The notes beneath the pieces are model-generated. The model saw only the letters and a list, made by a program, of their open reading frames with translations, was not told where the DNA came from and searched no databases. From positions 1-47,379 of the forward strand of contig DATJZG010000088.1 in assembly GCA_035499295.1 (NCBI GenBank): a DNA stretch of 47,379 bases, written 5' to 3'. Positions 22,785 to 31,455 of this stretch are shown piece by piece; position 1 is the first letter of the stretch, and every line of letters starts with the position of its first letter. The stretch comes from DATJZG01 sp035499295. Lineage in GTDB: Bacteria > Myxococcota > Myxococcia > Myxococcales > Anaeromyxobacteraceae. The translations under genes were made by a program, and so were the position numbers.

Positions 22785-24334
22785 GCGAGAGCGCCCCGGG
22801 CCGCATCGTCGACGCCGCCGAGCTGCGGCGGGACGCGGAGGAGACCCCCGACGTCTGCGTGGTGGGCTCGGGGGCGGGCGGCGCGGTGGTGGCGGCGCGC
22901 CTGGCCGCCCGCGGGCTCCGGGTGGTGGTCCTCGAGGAGGGAGGCTACTACCCGCCCGAGAAGGTGAAGATGGACGAGGCCTGGGCCTTCCCGGCGCTCT
23001 ACCAGGAGCACGGACAGCGGGCCACCGCGGACCTCTCCATCACCGTCTTGCAGGGACGGGCGGTGGGGGGAAGCACGCTCGTCAACTGGACGACGAGCTT
23101 CCGCACGCCACCGCGGGTCCTCCGCCACTGGGCCGAGGTCTACGGCGTCTCCGGGCTGGACGAGAAGGCACTCGAGCCCCACTTCCAGGCGGTGGAGGAG
23201 CGGCTCCACATCGGTCCCTGGCCGCTCGAGGTGGTGAACGCCAACAACCGCGTCCTCTGGGAGGGGGCGGGGCGGCTCTCCTGGGACCGGGAGGTCATCC
23301 ACCGGAACGTGTTCGGGTGCCAGAACCTGGGCTACTGCGGCACCGCCTGCCCGGTGGGCGCGAAGCAGTCGATGGACCAGACCTACGTCCAGGACGCGGT
23401 CCGGGACGGCGCGCGCGTCTACGCCCACGCGCGGGCGGTGAGGCTCGAGAAGTCGGGCAAGCGCATCGCCGCGGTGCAGGCGCAGGCGCTCGACTCCTCC
23501 GGCAAGCCCACCGGCCGCAAGGTGACGGTGCGCTCCCGGCTGGTGGTGCTCTCCGGCGGCGCCATCAACAGCCCGCAGCTCCTGCTCCGGAGCGGCTACG
23601 ACCCGAGCGGGCGCGTCGGCCGGCGCACCTTCCTCCACCCGGTGGTGGCGAGCGCCGCCATCTTTCCCGACAAGGTCGAGGCCTTCTACGGGGCGCCGCA
23701 GTCGGTGGCCTCGCACCACTTCGCCGACCGCGGCAGGGGGAAGGTGGGGTTCTTCCTCGAGGCCGCCCCGGCACAGCCGCTCCTCATCGCCACCTCGCTC
23801 GGGGGCTTCGGGGCCCTGCACGAGGAGCAGATGTCGCGCCTCGCCTACGCGAACGGGCTCATCGCCCTCTCCATCGACGGCTTCCTGCCGGAGGAGGAGG
23901 GGGGCACGGTCTCGATCCGCTCCGACGGCCGGGTGCGGCTCGACTACCCCATCCGCCCGGAGATCTGGGAGGCCCTGCGGGAGGGCAACAAGGCGCTCGC
24001 CCGCGTCCAGCTCGCCGCCGGGGCGAGCGTCGTCTACTCCTTCCACGAGAACCCGGTGGTGATGCGCACCGAGTCCGACGTGGCGCTCCTCGACCGGGCC
24101 CCGTGGGAGCCCCTGCGGGTGGGGGTCTTCAGCGCCCACGCCATGGGTGGGTGCGCCATGGGGCGCGACCCGGAGAAGAGCGTCGTCGACTCCCGGCTCA
24201 AGCTCCACTGGCTCGACAACGTCTGGGTGGTGGACGGCTCGGTCTTCCCCACCAGTCTGGGCGTGAACCCGCAGGAGACCATCTTCGGCATCGCGCACTG
24301 GGCGGCCGACCACATCGCGTCCGCCGGCGGGTGA
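22781..24334 (+). CDS. GMC family FAD oxidoreductase, long-chain alcohol oxidase/dehydrogenase type
   Basis: The 517-residue flavoprotein starts at a TTG overlapping the previous stop. VVGSGAGGA at 27-35 is the FAD-binding Rossmann motif, GRAVGGSTLVNW the second GMC signature, and GGAINSPQLLLRSG the third. His453 in HAMGGCAMG and SLGVNPQETIFG form the active-site region. FGCQNLGYCGTACPVGAK holds Cys180, Cys186 and Cys190, a cysteine-rich insert typical of the fatty-alcohol oxidase branch and of gluconate-dehydrogenase-like enzymes. It should oxidise an alcohol, probably at the outer face of the membrane with the Tat subunit. The substrate is unknown. Confidence 0.88.
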   Translation: MSESAPGRIVDAAELRRDAEETPDVCVVGSGAGGAVVAARLAARGLRVVVLEEGGYYPPEKVKMDEAWAFPALYQEHGQRATADLSITVLQGRAVGGSTLVNWTTSFRTPPRVLRHWAEVYGVSGLDEKALEPHFQAVEERLHIGPWPLEVVNANNRVLWEGAGRLSWDREVIHRNVFGCQNLGYCGTACPVGAKQSMDQTYVQDAVRDGARVYAHARAVRLEKSGKRIAAVQAQALDSSGKPTGRKVTVRSRLVVLSGGAINSPQLLLRSGYDPSGRVGRRTFLHPVVASAAIFPDKVEAFYGAPQSVASHHFADRGRGKVGFFLEAAPAQPLLIATSLGGFGALHEEQMSRLAYANGLIALSIDGFLPEEEGGTVSIRSDGRVRLDYPIRPEIWEALREGNKALARVQLAAGASVVYSFHENPVVMRTESDVALLDRAPWEPLRVGVFSAHAMGGCAMGRDPEKSVVDSRLKLHWLDNVWVVDGSVFPTSLGVNPQETIFGIAHWAADHIASAGG

Positions 24335-24386
24335 GGCGGGCCGCGCCCGCCCCGTACCTTCCGGGAGGGGGCGCCAGGGAGGAAGC

Positions 24387-25160
24387 ATGGACGGCATCGA
24401 GGGGCGCGTCGCGCTCGTCACCGGCGGGGGGCGCGGCATCGGGCGGGCCATCGCCCTCGCGCTGGCGCGCGCCGGGGCCAAGGTGGCGGTGGCGGCCAGG
24501 AGCGTCCCGGAGATCGAGCAGGTGGCGGGCGAGATCCAGGCGCTCGGGGCGAAGGGGCACTTCTTCCCCTTCGACGTCACGGACCGCCACGCCATCGCCG
24601 CCGCGCCCGCGGTGGTGGCGCGCGCCCTCGGGCCGGTGGACATCCTGGTGAACAACGCCGGGATCCACGGCAGCGCCCCGCTCGTGCGCATCGCCGACGC
24701 CCAGTGGGACGGGGTCCTCGAGGTGAACCTCACCGCCCCCTTCCTGCTGGTGCGCGCCTTCCTCCCCGGGATGTACGGGCGCGCCTTCGGGCGCATCATC
24801 AACGTGGCCTCTGTCCTGGGGCGGGTGGGGGCCAAGTACTCGGCGTCCTACGTGGCCTCGAAGCACGGGCTGGTGGGTCTCACCCGCACCGTCGCGCTCG
24901 AGGGGGCGCGCAAGGGGATCACCGCCAACGCCATCTGCCCGTCCTGGGTGGCGACCCAGATGATGGAGGAGGCCATCCAGGCGGTGGTGGACTCCACCGG
25001 GCGGAGCCCGGAGGAGGCGCGCGCCGCCATCCTCTCCCTCAACCCCCGCGGGCAGCCGAGCTCGCCGGAGGAGGTGGCCGACGTCGCGGTGATGCTGGCC
25101 CGGAACCCCGCCATCAACGGCCAGTGCATCCTGGTCGACGGCGGCGAGGTGCAGGTCTAG
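24387..25160 (+). CDS. Short-chain dehydrogenase/reductase (SDR)
   Basis: The 257-residue classical SDR has TGGGRGIG at 12-19 (dinucleotide binding), DILVNNAGIHG, INVASVLG with the catalytic Ser, and Tyr155 and Lys159 in YVASKHG. The C-terminal part (NPRGQPSSPEEVADVAVMLA, INGQCILVDGGE) is usual for 3-hydroxyacyl-type reductases and 3-hydroxybutyrate dehydrogenases. A good ribosome site (AGGGAGGAAGC) precedes the ATG. It follows the GMC gene by 52 bases on the same strand and overlaps the convergent thioesterase gene by 4 bases at the stops. Substrate is not clear; oxidation of a hydroxyacid or keto-acyl reduction is possible. Confidence 0.9.
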   Translation: MDGIEGRVALVTGGGRGIGRAIALALARAGAKVAVAARSVPEIEQVAGEIQALGAKGHFFPFDVTDRHAIAAAPAVVARALGPVDILVNNAGIHGSAPLVRIADAQWDGVLEVNLTAPFLLVRAFLPGMYGRAFGRIINVASVLGRVGAKYSASYVASKHGLVGLTRTVALEGARKGITANAICPSWVATQMMEEAIQAVVDSTGRSPEEARAAILSLNPRGQPSSPEEVADVAVMLARNPAINGQCILVDGGEVQV

Positions 25161-25606
25161 GGGACCGGGGGTCCCCTCTCGATCGCCTCGAGCGCCTCCC
25201 GCACCCGGGGCGGCAGCGGGGTGGGCTTCGAGGTCTCGCGCTCGACGAAGACGTGCACCACCGTCCCGGCGGCCCGGGCCAGGTCGTCCCCGGGGAGGAA
25301 GACGCCGAGGCCGTACTGCACCGAGCTCCGGCCGAGCCGCTCCGCCCGCAGCCCGAGCTCCAGGGTGGCGGGGTAGGCGACCGGCTTGAAGTAGGCGCAG
25401 GACGAGGCCACCACGTACCCCACTACCGGGCCGCGGAAGATGTCGAGCCCCCCCCGCCTCACCAGGTACTCGTTCACCACCGAGTCGAAGTAGGAGTAGT
25501 AGTGGGCGTTGTTCACGTGCCCGTAGACGTCGTTGTCCATCCAGCGGGCGCTCACGGCCCCGAAGAAGGGGTACTCGTGGCGGCGCGGGACCACCTTCTC
25601 GGCCAT
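25157..25606 (-). CDS. Hotdog-fold acyl-CoA thioesterase (4HBT family)
   Basis: This 149-residue single-hotdog protein has RWMDNDVYGHVNNAHYYSYFD, the signature of 4-hydroxybenzoyl-CoA-type thioesterases; Asp24/Asp26 and the HVNN (30-33) segment lie near the active site. It would hydrolyse an acyl-CoA to free acid and CoA in the cytoplasm. GGGAGGACC precedes the ATG. It is the last gene of a long minus-strand run, 9 bases after the aldehyde dehydrogenase stop, so it may act on the product of that pathway. Specificity cannot be read from sequence. Confidence 0.88.
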   Translation of the reverse strand: MAEKVVPRRHEYPFFGAVSARWMDNDVYGHVNNAHYYSYFDSVVNEYLVRRGGLDIFRGPVVGYVVASSCAYFKPVAYPATLELGLRAERLGRSSVQYGLGVFLPGDDLARAAGTVVHVFVERETSKPTPLPPRVREALEAIERGPPVP

Positions 25607-25615
25607 GGTCCTCCC

Positions 25616-26980
25616 CTACTTCATCCACACCGTCTTCGCGTTCACGAAGGCACGGATCCCCTCGAGCCCGAGCTCGCGGCCGTAGCCGGAGGTCTTCACC
25701 CCGCCGAAGGGGAGCCGCGGGTCGCTCTTCACGAGACCGTTCACGAAGACCGCGCCCGCCTCGATGAGGGGGACGAGCCGCTCGGCCTTCGCCTCGCTCC
25801 GGGTCCAGAGCGAGGCGCCCAGCCCGAACTTGGAGTCGTTGGCGATCTCCACCGCGCCCTCCGCGGAGGGGGCGCGCATCACCACCGCCACCGGCCCGAA
25901 GAGCTCCTCCTCGGCCGCCACGTTGCCCCTCTCCACGTCGGCGAGCAGGCTCACCGGGTAGAACGCCCCCGGCCCCTTCGGCACCTCGCAGCCCAGCAAC
26001 GGCCGCGCCCCCTCGCGGATGGCCCGGGTGACGAAGGCGTGGAGCTCGTCGCGGAGCTCGGCGCGCGCCTGCGGGCCGATGTCGGTCGAGGGATCGAGCG
26101 GGTCGCCCACCTTCACGCGCCGGAGCGCCTCGGTGAGCTTCGAGAGGAAGGGCTCGTAGACCGGCTCCTCGACGATGAAGCGCTTGGCGCAGATGCAGCT
26201 CTGGCCGGCGTTGAGGAGGCGGGCCACCGCTCCCACCCGGGCCGCCTCGTCCAGGTCGGCGTCCGCGAGGACGAGGAAGGGGTCGGAACCGCCCAGCTCC
26301 AGCACCGAGGGCTTGAGGCTCTCGCCCGAGGCGGCGGCGACGGCCTTGCCCGCCGCCTCGCTCCCGGTGAGGGTGGTGGCGGCGATGCGCCGGTCCGTGA
26401 CGAGGGCGCGTACCGGCTTCGAGCCGATGAGGAGGGTGCGGAAGAGGCCGCTCGGGAAGCCCGCGTCCCGCATCAGCTGCTCGATGGAGAGCGCGCACTG
26501 CGGGACGTTCGAGGCGTGCTTCAGGAGCCCGCCGTTCCCCGCCATCAGGTGGGGGGCGATGAAGCGGAAGACCTGCCAGTAGGGGTAGTTCCAGGGCATC
26601 ACCGCCAGCACCACGCCGAGCGGGTCGAAGCGCACGTAGCTCTTGCGGGCGTCGCTCGGCTCCGGGCGCGGCTCGAGGTAGCCCGCGGCGTGCTCGGCGT
26701 AGTGCTCGCAGGCCCAGGCGCACTTCTGCGCCTCGCCCACCCCGTCCTTCAGGGGCTTTCCCATCTCCAGCGCCATGAGCCTCGCGAGCTCGCTCGCGCG
26801 CTCCCGGAGGAGCGCCCCCACCTTCCGCATGGGGACGGCGCGCTCGGCGATGGGGGTGCGGGCCCAGCTCCTCTGCGCCGCGACCGCGGCGGCCAGGATC
26901 CCCTCGATCTCCGCGGCTCCCATCTCGGGGAAGGTGGCGAGGCGCTCGCCGGTGGTGGGGTTCAAGCTCTCGATGGCCAT
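25616..26980 (-). CDS. NAD(P)-dependent aldehyde dehydrogenase (succinate-semialdehyde type)
   Basis: The 454-residue ALDH superfamily enzyme has VMPWNYPYWQVFRF (cofactor/substrate channel), TGSEAAGKAVA (Rossmann loop), LELGGSDPF with the general-base Glu, and NAGQSCICAKRF with nucleophile Cys262. LPFGGVKTSGYGREL lies near the C-terminus. The length and motif style match the succinate-semialdehyde dehydrogenase branch. It oxidises an aldehyde to a carboxylate. A GGAGGAGAGAC ribosome site precedes the ATG. It follows the zinc alcohol dehydrogenase by 23 bases, so alcohol to aldehyde to acid is a natural two-step reading. Confidence 0.93.
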   Translation of the reverse strand: MAIESLNPTTGERLATFPEMGAAEIEGILAAAVAAQRSWARTPIAERAVPMRKVGALLRERASELARLMALEMGKPLKDGVGEAQKCAWACEHYAEHAAGYLEPRPEPSDARKSYVRFDPLGVVLAVMPWNYPYWQVFRFIAPHLMAGNGGLLKHASNVPQCALSIEQLMRDAGFPSGLFRTLLIGSKPVRALVTDRRIAATTLTGSEAAGKAVAAASGESLKPSVLELGGSDPFLVLADADLDEAARVGAVARLLNAGQSCICAKRFIVEEPVYEPFLSKLTEALRRVKVGDPLDPSTDIGPQARAELRDELHAFVTRAIREGARPLLGCEVPKGPGAFYPVSLLADVERGNVAAEEELFGPVAVVMRAPSAEGAVEIANDSKFGLGASLWTRSEAKAERLVPLIEAGAVFVNGLVKSDPRLPFGGVKTSGYGRELGLEGIRAFVNAKTVWMK

Positions 26981-27003
26981 CTGTCTCTCCTCCGGGTTTC
27001 TTC

Positions 27004-28131
27004 TCAGGCGTGGGGCAAGAGGACCTGGCGCACGGCACCGCCGGCCGCCAGGCACTCGAAGGCTTCGTTGATCTTCTCGAGGGGCAGGACGGCGCTCTGC
27101 AGGCGATCGACCGGCATCCGCCCCGCCCGGTAGAGGGCGAGGTAGCGCGGGATGTCGCGCTGCGGCGCGGCCGAGCCCATGTAGGAGCCGACGATCGCCT
27201 GCCCCAGGCCGGCGAAGGCGAGCGCCGGCAGGGAGAGGGTCCGGGAGGGGTGCGGGAGCCCCATCGCCACGGTGGTCCCGCCCCGGCGCACCGCCCGGAA
27301 GGCGGCCTCCAGCACCGCCGGCACCCCGGCCGCCTCGAAGGTCACGTCGGCGCCGCCGCCGGTGAGGTCCTTCACCCCCTTCTCCGCCTCCTCGGGGGCG
27401 AAGACCGCGGTGGCCCCGAGCTCGCGCGCCAGCTTGCGCTTCGCCTCCACCGGGTCGACCGCCACGATGGGCCAGGCGCTCGCCACGTGGGCCGCCATCA
27501 CCGAGGCGAGCCCCACCCCGCCGAGGCCGAAGACGGCCACCGACTGGCCCGGGCGAACCGAGGCGGTGTTGAGCACCGCCCCGGCGCCGGTGAGCACCGC
27601 GCATCCGAAGAGCGCGGCGATGGGCAGGGGGACGTCCTGCGGGACCACCACCGCCGACTCGCGCGCCACCACCGCGTGCCGGGCGAAGGCGGAGACCCCG
27701 AGGTGGTGGTGGATGGGCTTGCCGTCGCCCCCCTGCAGGAGCGACCCGCCGTGGAGGAGGGTGCCGGCGCCGTTCGCCGCCGCGGCCGGGGTGCAGAGCG
27801 CCGGGCGGCCGGAGGAGCACTCGGGGCAGAGGCCGCAGCTCGGGACGAAGGTGAGCACCACGTGGTCGCCGGGCTTCACGTCTCGGACCCCGGCCCCGAC
27901 CTCCTCCACCACCCCGGCGGCCTCGTGCCCGAGCGCCATGGGGAGCGGCCTCACGCGCGATCCGTCCACCACCGAGATGTCGGAGTGGCAGACCCCGGCG
28001 GCCTCGATGCGCACCAGGAGCTCCCCGGCGCGCGGGGCGCCGAGCTCCACCTCCTCGAGCTTCATGGGACGGGAGGTCTCGTAGGGGCGCGCGTCGGTGA
28101 CGGCGCGCAGCACGGCGGCGACGGTCTTCAT
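27004..28131 (-). CDS. Zinc-dependent alcohol dehydrogenase (MDR family)
   Basis: The 375-residue enzyme is the length of medium-chain class III-like alcohol dehydrogenases. Catalytic zinc ligands are Cys48 (GVCHSD) and His69 with Glu70 (LGHEAAG), plus a Cys in LFGCAVLTGAG. The structural zinc site is complete, with Cys99, Cys102, Cys105 and Cys113. VFGLGGVGLASV binds NAD. The final part contains PVDRLQSAVLPLEKINEAF. It should oxidise an alcohol to an aldehyde in the cytoplasm. GCAGGAGGG precedes the ATG. Its position between the Liv transporter and the aldehyde dehydrogenase ties it to import of the substrate. Confidence 0.93.
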   Translation of the reverse strand: MKTVAAVLRAVTDARPYETSRPMKLEEVELGAPRAGELLVRIEAAGVCHSDISVVDGSRVRPLPMALGHEAAGVVEEVGAGVRDVKPGDHVVLTFVPSCGLCPECSSGRPALCTPAAAANGAGTLLHGGSLLQGGDGKPIHHHLGVSAFARHAVVARESAVVVPQDVPLPIAALFGCAVLTGAGAVLNTASVRPGQSVAVFGLGGVGLASVMAAHVASAWPIVAVDPVEAKRKLARELGATAVFAPEEAEKGVKDLTGGGADVTFEAAGVPAVLEAAFRAVRRGGTTVAMGLPHPSRTLSLPALAFAGLGQAIVGSYMGSAAPQRDIPRYLALYRAGRMPVDRLQSAVLPLEKINEAFECLAAGGAVRQVLLPHA

Positions 28132-28174
28132 CTCTTGGCCCTCCTGCGGTTCGCTTCCTTGTCACTGCGGGACT

Positions 28175-28825
28175 TCAGGCCGCGGCCCTCCTCACCTCGC
28201 CGCGGTCGATGTGATAGGTGACGTCGAGGAGCTTCTTCGAGTGGGAGAGGTCCGACTCGGAGACGATGACCGAGAGCCCCTCCTTGCGGAGCGAGGAGAT
28301 CACCTCGGCGAGACGCTTCGCCAGCACCGGCGCCACCCCCTCGAAGGGCTCGTCGAGAAGGAGGAGCTTCGTGCCGCTCATGAGGGCCCGGGCCAGGGCA
28401 ACGAGCTTCTGCTGCCCCCCGGAGAGCTGGAAGCCCTTGCGGTCCCTCATCGCCTCCACCTCCGGGATCATCCGGTAGATGCGACTGAGCCGCTCCCCGG
28501 ACCCCGGGCTCCCGGACGCCCAGGCGGGAAGGCAGACGTTCTCCTCGATGGAGAGCTGGGGGATGATGCGGCGGTCCTCGGGCATGTAGCCCATCCCCAG
28601 GCGCGACCGGCGGTGCGCCGGCACTCCCGCCATGGGCATCCCGTCGAACTCCACCGTCCCGGCGCTCGGCGGGAGCACGCCCATGACGGCGCGCAGCAGC
28701 GTGGTCTTGCCGGCCCCGTTCCGGCCGATGAGCCCGGCGAGCTCGCCCTCCTCGACCCGGAGCCCCACGCCGCGCAGGATGCGCACCGACTTGATGGCCA
28801 CGTCGAGGGACTCAACCCGGAGCAT
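28175..28825 (-). CDS. livF: Branched-chain amino acid-type ABC transporter ATPase LivF
   Basis: The 216-residue ATPase has Walker A GRNGAGKTT, the LivF-type GYMPEDRRIIPQLSIEENV, signature LSGGQQKLVALARAL and Walker B KLLLLDEPFEGVAP. It pairs with LivG to power a HAAT-family importer. The D- and H-loop region (VSESDLSHSKKLL) differs from the common LVEQN form. It overlaps the end of livG by 14 bases. HAAT systems import branched-chain amino acids but also amides, urea and aromatic or aliphatic acids; the adjacent dehydrogenases argue against a plain amino-acid role here. Confidence 0.92.
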   Translation of the reverse strand: MLRVESLDVAIKSVRILRGVGLRVEEGELAGLIGRNGAGKTTLLRAVMGVLPPSAGTVEFDGMPMAGVPAHRRSRLGMGYMPEDRRIIPQLSIEENVCLPAWASGSPGSGERLSRIYRMIPEVEAMRDRKGFQLSGGQQKLVALARALMSGTKLLLLDEPFEGVAPVLAKRLAEVISSLRKEGLSVIVSESDLSHSKKLLDVTYHIDRGEVRRAAA

Positions 28826-29594
28826 GGAGCCCCTCCTCCTCCGGCGCCGCCTCTCCCACCACCAGGCGCCGCACCTCGGGGTTGGAGAGGACGGAGGCGC
28901 TCTCGCCGTCGGCGATCACCTTGCCGTCGTAGAAGGCCAGGATGCGCTGGGTGTAGCGGCGCACGATGTCCATGTCGTGCTCCACGAAGAGCACCGTGAC
29001 CTTGTCGGCGCGGATGGCGCCCAGCACCAGGTCCATGAGGGCGAACTTCTCGTCGGCCGACACCCCGCTCGTGGGCTCGTCGAGGAGCAGGATGCGCGGC
29101 TTCACCGCCAGCGCCATGGCGATGTCGAGGAGCTTGCGCACCCCCTCGGGGAGCACCGAGGCGAGCTCGTCCCGGTAGCGCGCGAGGTGGAAGCGCTCCA
29201 GCATCTCGTCGGCGGCCTCCTCCGGCGTCCCCCCGCCGAGGTGGCTGCCGACGAAGGCCTTGCGCCCCATCACCACGATTCCCAGGCCGACGAGGAGGTT
29301 CTCGTAGGCGGTGAGCGAGTCGAAGACCTGGGGAATCTGGAAGGAGCGGCAGATGCCGAGTCGGGTGATGCGGCGCGGGGGCATCCCGGTGATGTCCCGG
29401 CCGAAGAAGCGGATGGTGCCGTGGGTGGGCTTCTGGTAGCCGGTGACGAGGTTCAGGAAGGTGGTCTTCCCGGCCCCGTTCCCGCCGATGAGCCCCACCA
29501 CCGTGTCCTCGTCGATGGAGACGTTGATGTCGCGGGCGGCGGTGACGGCGCCGAAGGCCTTGGTGAGGCCTTCCGCCTCGAGGATGGCGCTCAC
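28812..29594 (-). CDS. livG: Branched-chain amino acid-type ABC transporter ATPase LivG
   Basis: This 260-residue protein runs from a GTG that overlaps the livM stop (GTGA). Walker A is GGNGAGKTT, Walker B RILLLDEPTSGV, and the H-loop VLFVEHDMDIV with RILAFYDGKVIADG is standard for LivG. The ABC signature, usually L(S/P)YGxQRRLEIARAL, reads LPEGVRKLLDIAMAL and is clearly degenerate. LivF has an intact signature, so one of the two composite ATP sites may be weak. Membrane-associated, cytoplasmic face. Confidence 0.92.
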   Translation of the reverse strand: MSAILEAEGLTKAFGAVTAARDINVSIDEDTVVGLIGGNGAGKTTFLNLVTGYQKPTHGTIRFFGRDITGMPPRRITRLGICRSFQIPQVFDSLTAYENLLVGLGIVVMGRKAFVGSHLGGGTPEEAADEMLERFHLARYRDELASVLPEGVRKLLDIAMALAVKPRILLLDEPTSGVSADEKFALMDLVLGAIRADKVTVLFVEHDMDIVRRYTQRILAFYDGKVIADGESASVLSNPEVRRLVVGEAAPEEEGLHAPG

Positions 29595-30535
29595 CGGGCG
29601 GCCCTCCGCTTCCGCGCGAAGACCGACCAAAGCCCCGCCGGCAGGAACAGGATCACGGCCAGCATCGAGGCCCCCATCACCAGCTGCCAGGTGTTGGGAG
29701 CGTGCTCGTAGGCGAAGCTGCGGAGGAGCTCGAGGAGGAGCGCGCCGGCGAAGGGCGCCGCCACGCTCGCGGTCCCGGAGAGGATGGCGACGAAGACGAA
29801 CTCGCCCGAGGTGGTCCAGTAGGCCATCTCCGGGTCGATGTGGCCGACGGCGAGCGCCGTCACCGCCCCTCCCAAGCCGGCGAGCGCCCCGGCCAGGACG
29901 AGGTTCAGGTGGACGACGTTGCGGACCGAGGCGCCCATGTACTCGACCCGGAGCTCGTTGTCCCGGACGGCGGGGGCGAGGCGGCCGAGGTGCGAGCCGA
30001 GGTAGCGGTCCACCCCCACCGCCGCCCCGAAGGCCGAGAGGGCGGCGATCCCGTAGATCCCGTAGCGCCCCACCCCGCTCGCCGGGGAGAGGCCGAAGAA
30101 GCTCTTGGCGGAGACGTTGAACCCGTCGGTCGACCCGAGCGCCGGCGTCTTCACCAGGAGCCCGTAGAGGATCATGGAGAAGGCGAGGCTCAGCATGGCG
30201 AAGAAGATGGCGCGGTAGCGGGCGAGGAGGAGGCCGAGCAAGGCCGCCACCAGGGCGGCGGTGAGGCCGCCGGCGAGCACCATGAGGACTCCGTCCCCCA
30301 GGTGGAGGGCGTCGCGGGCGAGCCCGGCGGCGTAGGCGCCGGCGGCGAAGTAGAGCCCCTGGCCGAAGGAGACGAGGCCGGTGCGCATGAGGACGAGGAG
30401 CCCGAGCGCGGCGAGCCCCTTGGCGAGCGAGACGACGACGAGGAAGAGGGCCCACTTCGGGAGCACCGGGGCGAGGAGCGCCAGGGCGGCGAGCGCCGCC
30501 CCGAGCCCCAGGGTGGTGCGGCGGGAGGTGGTCAT
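29591..30535 (-). CDS. livM: Branched-chain amino acid-type ABC permease LivM
   Basis: The 314-residue membrane protein has about nine hydrophobic segments. GLVSFGQGLYFAAGAYAAGL is the HAAT permease motif shared by LivH and LivM. VRDNELRVEYMGASVRNVVHLN is the cytoplasmic coupling loop that docks on the ATPase, and AGLGGAVTALAVGHIDPE is also typical. Its ATG overlaps the livH stop (ATGA) and its stop overlaps the livG start, so livH-livM-livG are translationally coupled. Confidence 0.92.
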   Translation of the reverse strand: MTTSRRTTLGLGAALAALALLAPVLPKWALFLVVVSLAKGLAALGLLVLMRTGLVSFGQGLYFAAGAYAAGLARDALHLGDGVLMVLAGGLTAALVAALLGLLLARYRAIFFAMLSLAFSMILYGLLVKTPALGSTDGFNVSAKSFFGLSPASGVGRYGIYGIAALSAFGAAVGVDRYLGSHLGRLAPAVRDNELRVEYMGASVRNVVHLNLVLAGALAGLGGAVTALAVGHIDPEMAYWTTSGEFVFVAILSGTASVAAPFAGALLLELLRSFAYEHAPNTWQLVMGASMLAVILFLPAGLWSVFARKRRAAR

Positions 30536-31425
30536 ATCTTCCTCGCCTCGGCGGCGACGAAGAGACCGCGCGGGCGGAAGGCCAGGACGAGCGCCATGAC
30601 GAGGTAGATGCTGAAGAGCTCCACCTGCGGGAAGAAGTGGACGGCGGCCGAGCGCACCAGGCCGACGATGAGCGCGCCGAGCGCCGCGCCCGGCATGCTC
30701 CCCAGCCCGCCGATCACCACCACCGCGAAGGCGAGCACGATGACCTCCACCCCCATCCCCGGCACCACCGACACGGTGGGGGCGGTGAGGGCGCCGCCCA
30801 GGGCCGCGAGCGTGGTGCCGAGGACGAAGGTGACGAGGTAGATGCGGTCCACGTCGATCCCGAGGGTGGCGCTCACCTCGCGGTCGTGGATGACGGCGAT
30901 GAGGAGCTTGCCGTAGCGGGTGCCGTAGATGCCGAAGCGAAGCCCCACCCCCACGAGGACCGCCGCCAGGACCAGGACGCCGCTGTAGACGGGGTAGGAG
31001 AGCGTCCCCATCTCCACGGTGCCGAGGAGGCCGTAGGGCTCGGTGATGAAGTAGGACTCGACCCCCCAGGCGAGCTTGACCAGGTCCTCGAGAACGAGGA
31101 AGAGGGCGTAGGTGACGAGCACCAGCACCACCTCGTCCCGGCCGTAGGTGTGGCGCAGGAGCCCGCGCTCGACGAGCGGGCCCACCACCGCCCCCACCAG
31201 CACCGCCGCCAGCACCAGGACCGCGTAGCTCGCCATGGGCTGGAAGCCGAGGCGCAGCCAGGCGCCGGCGAGGGAGGCCGCCGCGTAGGCGCCGAGGGCG
31301 TAGAGGCTCCCGTGCGCCATGTTGAGGATGCGCATCACGCCGTAGACGATGGTGAGCCCCGCGGCGATGATGAACAGCCACGACGCGTAGATCACCCCGT
31401 CGACGAGCACGGCGAGGAGGGTCAT
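30532..31425 (-). CDS. livH: Branched-chain amino acid-type ABC permease LivH
   Basis: This 297-residue membrane protein is the usual length for LivH. The N-terminal GVIYASWLFIIAAGLTIVYG and MRILNMAHGSLYALGAYAA match the LivH signature. A coupling loop with VIHDREVSATLGIDVDRIY and AALGGALTAPTVSVVPGMG follow, then GGLGSMPGAALGALIVG. It forms the heterodimeric channel with LivM. The binding-protein gene ends 30 bases upstream on the same strand. Confidence 0.93.
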   Translation of the reverse strand: MTLLAVLVDGVIYASWLFIIAAGLTIVYGVMRILNMAHGSLYALGAYAAASLAGAWLRLGFQPMASYAVLVLAAVLVGAVVGPLVERGLLRHTYGRDEVVLVLVTYALFLVLEDLVKLAWGVESYFITEPYGLLGTVEMGTLSYPVYSGVLVLAAVLVGVGLRFGIYGTRYGKLLIAVIHDREVSATLGIDVDRIYLVTFVLGTTLAALGGALTAPTVSVVPGMGVEVIVLAFAVVVIGGLGSMPGAALGALIVGLVRSAAVHFFPQVELFSIYLVMALVLAFRPRGLFVAAEARKI

Positions 31426-31455
31426 GGAGGGCAGCCTCTCTCCCTCGTCCCGGCC

